A stretch of DNA of 64,000 bases from Alkalinema sp. CACIAM 70d (lineage in GTDB: Bacteria > Cyanobacteriota > Cyanobacteriia > Leptolyngbyales > Leptolyngbyaceae), in assembly GCA_002148405.1 (NCBI GenBank), contig MUGG01000133.1:62001-126000 (forward strand), written 5' to 3'. Within the stretch, counting starts at the first letter, position 1. The number at the start of each line of letters is the position of its first letter. Below the pieces are notes generated by a model. It worked only from the letters and a program-made list of their open reading frames with translations. It was not told the DNA's origin and ran no database searches. Shown one piece after another: positions 60,701 through 64,000 of this stretch. Position numbers and translations under genes: made by a program.

Positions 60701-63451
60701 TGATGCCGGAGCCGCAGGTTTACGGAAACGATTCCAGAAACCACCTCCACCTGCCTTTTCCGTCGGTTTCTCGATCGGTTTTTCAGGTGCTGCCTTCAGT
60801 TTTTCAATTGTGGAAGTCTCCGCTTTGGAAGTCGCCGCCTTACTCGATGCTTCTTTCAGTGCAGCTGGTTTCGGTGCCACAGAGGGGGCAACGGTAGGCA
60901 CCTTCGGCGCAACCGTCACCGGAGAGGCCTCCGGTTTAGGCGTAGTTATGGGCACAGGAATAGGCACCGGAGCGACCTTCGGCGCAGTGACCTTCGGCGC
61001 AATTAACGGAGCAGTAGATTTCACAGGGGCCGCAGGCGCGATCGCGGGTTTAGGCGCAACCTCTTTGGCTTCGGGTTTAGCTACCGACTTCGCTTCGGGC
61101 TTAGCTTCAGGCTTCACTTCCGTTGCTTTCTGTTCAGCCGGAGGACGGGCCGCAGGACTAGCTTGGGGCGCTGCTGAAGGTTGGACTGCTGCTGGGGGGG
61201 CTGGCTTGCGGAAACGATCGAAGAACCCACTCTTTTTCTCAGGGACTACTTTCTCAGTTTCTTTTTTCTCAACCGACGGAGTCACCGTTGGAGCACTCGC
61301 CTTGGGCGCTGGCACGATCGGTGTAACCGCCGGCTTCGGCGCGGGTGCAGGTTGACTCGGAGTAGGGGCCGCAGCTTTCCCTGGAATGGGAACCGGAATG
61401 GGAATCGGAATCGGCACCACATTCGGCTTGGCAGCCGGCGCAGGTGCGATCGGGGATTGAACCGGACTCGGAGGCGTTTGCAGCTTCACCGTTTCCGGTT
61501 CTGGCGTTTTCTCCACCGCAGGACTTGCAGAAGGTGTCACCGTAGGAGCTACAGAAGGCTGAACCTGGGATTGGACTTCTGGCTTGGCTTCTGCTTGAAC
61601 CTCAGGTTTAACGTCCTTCGCTTTTGTCGATTCGGGCGCGGATTTGCGGAAGCGATCGAAAAATCCCCCCTTCTTCTGGGGCGGTGCTGTCTTAGCAACC
61701 GCTTCCGGCACAGAAGTTTCCGGTGCTTTCAGCTTTACTGGAACCGGGGTCGGCGTTTCCGCTGCTTTGGACGGCTCAACCTTAGGCGTCTCCGCTTTCG
61801 GCGTTTCCACCTTGGGTGTTTCTACTTTAGGCGTCTCCAGTGAAGACGGAGCTGACTGCGGCGCTGCTTTAGCAGGCTCAACGGGTTTCGCAGATTCGAT
61901 CGGTTGAGGCGCGATCGAGGGTTTGACTTCTGTTCTACGCCCCGGAGACAGCTTAAAGAAACCTTTCTTAGCGGGGGCTTTTTCGGTGGGCACCACTGGC
62001 ACCGCAGGGGCAGGCTCTTCTACCTTCAACGGAGTAGGAACGGGCGCGGGAGGAACCACGGATGGGGGTTTCTCCGGTGCAGACAGCCCTGGTTCTACAG
62101 ATTTTGCGGTTGGGCTGGGAGAAGTGCTAGGGACAGCGCTAGGAGCTTTAGCTTTTTCCGCAGCCAGCTTACCTTTTTTGACTTTTTGTTTTTCAGGCTT
62201 CGTCTCGGGTTTCGCTGATTCTGCTTTAGAATCCGACGATGATCCAATGGGAATCGGAATGGGGATTGGAATAGGCACTGCCCCAGGAGACGCTTTGAGA
62301 TCACCGGGTTTAATATCAGCCGCTTTGAGATCTGCCGATCCTTTAGATTCGATCGTAGGGACAATGGTCGCTGGCATCGGCTCAGGCGTTTTTCCCTTCG
62401 CAGATCCGGCAGGCTGTTGACTGGGCGCGGACGAAGCCTCCGGCGAAACCGTTGGGGTAACCGTTGGTGAAATTACGGGACTGGGGGCAGGCTCTGGGGG
62501 TTGATAGTTGGGATCCACAATCCCCCGCGCTTCAGCGATCGTCAGTTCTCCTCGGGTCAGTTTAGATAAGGTGTCATTGCCACCCGGTTCAAAGGTAAAG
62601 ACCCGCGCTGTATTATTGGCGAAATTCTCGATCGCCCGACCTTTATCGTTAATAAATTCCAACTGAACCCAGTTTTGACCCGGTTTAAACCCCTTCAGAT
62701 AAATCGGTTGCCAGCGATCGAGGTTAAAGCTTTGACCATTGACCGTTGCCTTAATCTTCCAATCCTCCACCTCATCCTTTTTATTACCTTGTGCAACTAA
62801 ATGAAGGGGTGCATTGGTTAAGTAAAAATCCAAGAGGATTGGCTCGGCTCCATAGGTTCCCTGGGGCCGACTATAGGTTAGCAATGGCTTATCAGGATCC
62901 GGCGTATTTTCCCCCGTCTTCGTTAAAACATGAAACGTAACTTGGGCATAGGCCCCATCGTTTTTAAAACTCTCATGCCAAGGGCGGGAAGCAAACACCC
63001 GCAGCGTGTGGGTTCCCGGCGTCAAATCCTTCAACTGAACCGGCTGGCTAACGTCATACACCGCCTGATAGGGCTGATTATCTAAAAAGAGATGAAGGTG
63101 TGGCCCCAATCCAAGCTTTGCATCTTTATAAATAGGCAGATCCTTCACGCGCAATTGCACCTCAACCGCCGTGTCTTGCAACACTGCATCAGCCTTCGGA
63201 CTGACAACCGTAACTTGAGGCTGATACTTTTCCAGTACTTGACGCAGTTCCTGAATAACCAACGGTGGCGACGCTTCTGATAGTTGTCCCGAGGTCTTCA
63301 CCGAAGCAGCTAAAGCGGGGGAACCACTCCACAGACCCATCAGCAACATCACCAAGCCCAGGGCAACGGGCTTCTTTAAGGTTGTCCACCAGCGACGCCG
63401 TCCCACCACGCGATCGTTCTCCTTATAAAAAACGAATTTTGTCAAAGGCAA
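57710..63451 (-). CDS. Giant exported Pro/Ala/Lys-rich protein with repeated F-F-x-R-F-R-K motifs
   Basis: A 1913-residue protein with a signal peptide (hydrophobic about residues 30-47, cleavage near A-L-A-A-S). Residues about 75-310 form an ordered region that I recognise as a cyanobacterial conserved domain of unknown function (L-G-P-H-L-H-L-F-L-D-N-Q-P-Y-Q, H-T-L-R-V-F-A-S-R-P-W-H-E-S-F-K and Y-L-K-G-F-K-P-G-Q-N-W). It probably has Ig-like or beta-sandwich folds. The rest, about 1600 residues, is disordered Pro/Ala/Lys/Ser/Thr sequence with no Cys seen. Short amphipathic motifs recur: F-F-D-R-F-R-K at 597-603, 743-749 and 1032-1038; F-W-N-R-F-R-K at 905-911; F-F-K-Q-F-R-Q at 1150-1156; F-L-E-R-F-Q-K at 1279-1285; F-L-E-R-F-K-K at 1532-1538. 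Weaker forms lie at 495-501 and near 1831. Three V-P-I-P-I-P runs also occur. The function is unknown; shorter relatives with one such motif are known to me. Confidence 0.92.
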   Translation of the reverse strand: MPLTKFVFYKENDRVVGRRRWWTTLKKPVALGLVMLLMGLWSGSPALAASVKTSGQLSEASPPLVIQELRQVLEKYQPQVTVVSPKADAVLQDTAVEVQLRVKDLPIYKDAKLGLGPHLHLFLDNQPYQAVYDVSQPVQLKDLTPGTHTLRVFASRPWHESFKNDGAYAQVTFHVLTKTGENTPDPDKPLLTYSRPQGTYGAEPILLDFYLTNAPLHLVAQGNKKDEVEDWKIKATVNGQSFNLDRWQPIYLKGFKPGQNWVQLEFINDKGRAIENFANNTARVFTFEPGGNDTLSKLTRGELTIAEARGIVDPNYQPPEPAPSPVISPTVTPTVSPEASSAPSQQPAGSAKGKTPEPMPATIVPTIESKGSADLKAADIKPGDLKASPGAVPIPIPIPIPIGSSSDSKAESAKPETKPEKQKVKKGKLAAEKAKAPSAVPSTSPSPTAKSVEPGLSAPEKPPSVVPPAPVPTPLKVEEPAPAVPVVPTEKAPAKKGFFKLSPGRRTEVKPSIAPQPIESAKPVEPAKAAPQSAPSSLETPKVETPKVETPKAETPKVEPSKAAETPTPVPVKLKAPETSVPEAVAKTAPPQKKGGFFDRFRKSAPESTKAKDVKPEVQAEAKPEVQSQVQPSVAPTVTPSASPAVEKTPEPETVKLQTPPSPVQSPIAPAPAAKPNVVPIPIPIPVPIPGKAAAPTPSQPAPAPKPAVTPIVPAPKASAPTVTPSVEKKETEKVVPEKKSGFFDRFRKPAPPAAVQPSAAPQASPAARPPAEQKATEVKPEAKPEAKSVAKPEAKEVAPKPAIAPAAPVKSTAPLIAPKVTAPKVAPVPIPVPITTPKPEASPVTVAPKVPTVAPSVAPKPAALKEASSKAATSKAETSTIEKLKAAPEKPIEKPTEKAGGGGFWNRFRKPAAPASTSPAASPAPLVSPAPKVREELKPAIAQPKPEAEKAKPTIEKTPIPTDLKAKTPEPVKLAPKVIVPPTVKPAAKLPETKVPPETKVPEKPSSVSSSVKPEGAKPEATAEESPFSNFFDRFRKASPAQPEAKTQPEVVKPLPTETPAVKSSVKQPEAKQPEVKQPAAKQPQAPKSPIVKPVAPSPAAAKAPTPTPSARVTTLKPEVAKPESAKPESAKPAPKAETQSPQNALGAFFKQFRQPATTAPTTAPKAAETPASTIAPKAAPKTTPATATSPAKTSPAVKAAPAEKKSEAKAPAASAVKVAPKAPVAPAIVPTVKPVVPAAKPIAPAIAPQSVTTSKPAAKAAPTPTAPEKIENPLKGFLERFQKPESKPDSQSAVKSDKKSAVPPIAQPPATAKPATTKPVTTPTVKSSAPSPDAKLEAKSEAKKPEPSKLAPQPVTKLAPQSPAPKSVEPKATVKPEVKSIAKPTVSTPVKPTVKPAGSPTVQPVVKASPTVTAKPVAPKPTVTISPPAPAAPPIAPKVAAPKVPAIAVPTPAAPKVNIAAPKPAPVATPAPVSQPESLDELVKRLKQADDRQPVVKPQGSASAKPTSVTPGAIKPSAIATPEANPLNSFLERFKKSADTVKPEAAKPEVSKPEVSKPEVSKPEATKPEVSKPEVSKPEVSKPEAAKPVVKSAEVKQEVKQSVPPSAPTVTKTAPAARPIARPEALTNPPKAVTVKQPEVKITPVAKSVVVPTASPKPAPQATQPKSGSQSITPVKSTVTKTVVAPKTVVTTSKPVGQPGLSASPSPASKLSAPGASKPPVSKPSASKSPASQPLGATPVAKPSPSIVSPKTVVTPKAVPAIAPKATEGTPKVVSSGVPAVPKATTAPEKTIAPEKSAPTPKSPEVKTSTKPAEVDGAPSQLGQTFGSFFNQLKEQIKLPNLGAPESSSSAQSAPTVKIDRAPTIGQPAKPATPAKVVAPVKAADVAPISVPVKPATSSALPNKAVSEAEK
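58681..58815. repeat. Nine tandem 15-bp units with 60-bp higher-order repeat inside the giant gene
   Basis: The unit CTGGCTTAGAAACTT (or its AGCAGC/AGTAGC variants) is repeated nine times. The order is one variant plus three standard units, then the same 60-bp block again with a single base change, then a ninth unit. On the coding strand it encodes S/A-K-P-E-V/A, giving a pentapeptide array at residues about 1546-1590. The near-identity of the 60-bp blocks points to recent duplication. Confidence 0.95.
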
Positions 63452-63907
63452 TACTATCTACCCTCTCAGCTTAAAGCCTATGGGAACTATAGCGGAAAAG
63501 CCTGAAATCACTGGCTAATCCTCACGAAAGTCCATGAATCCTGGATCCGAGCAAGCTTTCAGCATTGATCTCCCTATTCTCCTTTCTAAGAAGACGCGAT
63601 CCCAAAATCATTCTTTTAATCATTTTCGTAACATTTGTTCACTTACACATTGAAGCAACGTAATTGATCGCAATCAATTGTTGACTTTCTCTTTTTCAAT
63701 CATGAAGTTGTGTAAATGCTATTGCTTCCCCCTTGACTTTTTGAACTTTAAGAGTGCTCAAAAGTGCTACGTGATTTAGCTTTTAGGGTTTTTGAATTAT
63801 TGTTAATCCTATCCAGAAACACTTTCCTTCAAGACCTATAATGACAGGCGTGAGAACCTAGTTCGAGCAGCGATCCCTTGATAGTTAAGGCTTTTAGCTG
63901 AGATAGT
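63452..63907. other. Intergenic region upstream of the giant gene, about 455 bp
   Basis: AT-rich, with no open frame of significance. It should contain the giant gene promoter. No structured RNA is recognised. Confidence 0.45.
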
Positions 63908-64000
63908 TTAAGGGGGCTTCGTACAGACCAAACGGCACAAACCGCATTCTGGCTGAGTCTTCAGCACCTTGGTCTTATCCAACATGGCTTGCGTTTGTAA
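63908..64000 (-). CDS. C-terminal end of a minus-strand gene (runs off the window edge)
   Basis: An open frame from the window edge to a TAA at 63908-63910 encodes the final 30 residues: A-M-L-D-K-T-K-V-L-K-T-Q-P-E-C-G-L-C-R-L-V-C and T-K-P-P. Three Cys in C-G-L-C-R-L-V-C suggest a metal or redox site, and the composition is protein-like. The rest of the gene lies beyond the window, so its identity cannot be stated. It could be chance, but the plus strand is non-coding here. Confidence 0.4.
   Translation of the reverse strand, partial: LQTQAMLDKTKVLKTQPECGLCRLVCTKPP

Noticed and set aside
58026..62420. Long open frames on the plus strand opposite the giant gene (for example 58518-59366, 60042-61355)
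   Set aside because: They mirror the low-complexity Pro/Ala/Lys codon pattern of the real minus-strand gene; they have no signal, ribosome site or family and would be Gly/Ser/Phe-rich artefacts.

Overview
The window is chromosomal DNA of a cyanobacterium, probably a filamentous or Leptolyngbya-like one (the lineage is inference). The HIP1 octamer GCGATCGC and its CGATCG core recur throughout. Many genes belong to families known mainly or only from cyanobacteria: the cyanobacterial-type glutamate-cysteine ligase, the DUF3318, DUF2811, DUF2949, DUF1350 and DUF6335 families, HemJ, and an arsM-arsS arsenosugar cassette. I found no tRNA, rRNA, CRISPR array, insertion sequence or prophage. Gene density is moderate, with several 0.4-1.2 kb intergenic gaps.

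Layout. 1-7.5 kb: mostly minus-strand housekeeping and hypothetical genes (LysM protein, trmL, gshA, DUF3318, an HTH protein, DUF1350 hydrolase, DUF4347 protein). 8.0-10.8 kb: a plus-strand arsenic methylation and arsenosugar cassette (peroxidase-like protein, ArsS, ArsM). 11.4-13.9 kb: glycogen phosphorylase. 14.25-14.67 kb: a gene-free segment with four exact and two near-exact DnaA boxes, a good candidate for the replication origin. 14.7-20.2 kb: DUF2811, DUF2949, tatC, a ParDE-type toxin-antitoxin pair, an ABC permease lacking its coupling loop, hemJ, trhO and ssb. 20.9-23.6 kb: the mreBCD cell-shape operon. 23.6-31.1 kb: an ABC exporter and a TRAP transporter whose permeases (plus strand) and binding protein (minus strand) are separated by a lipoprotein and three small hydrophilic proteins. 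31.3-34.3 kb: tldD and tldE. 34.5-38.3 kb: an ionotropic-glutamate-receptor-like protein, a secreted V8-like protease, a small secreted protein and a subtilase remnant. 39.3-45.5 kb: trpS, a small single-span membrane protein, a metallo-beta-lactamase-fold protein with a C-terminal Cys cluster, a methyltransferase and an M16 peptidase. 45.9-50.1 kb: remA-gmk opposite the rqcH ribosome rescue gene. 50.5-55.4 kb: a polysaccharide group (GT4 glycosyltransferase, initiating sugar transferase, gmd, fcl). 55.6-63.5 kb: a Uma2-family gene, a thioredoxin-NHL protein like NHLRC2/SOQ1, and a 1913-residue exported Pro/Ala/Lys-rich protein.

How the genes fit together. The arsenic cassette should turn arsenite into methylated arsenic and then an arsenosugar precursor. 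mreBCD, the LysM protein and the polysaccharide genes serve the envelope. gmd and fcl make GDP-fucose from GDP-mannose, which the neighbouring transferases could use. TldD and TldE form a heterodimeric protease. TatC, HemJ and Ssb are core housekeeping functions.

Most notable items: (1) the giant exported protein, with about eight spaced copies of an amphipathic F-F-x-R-F-R-K motif in a disordered linker; (2) the DnaA-box cluster at 14.25-14.67 kb; (3) a GluR0-like receptor channel whose pore lacks the potassium filter TVGYG; (4) at least thirteen mostly intergenic loci carrying two to four tandem copies of unrelated 10-26 bp units, a pattern of local duplication not explained by any gene.
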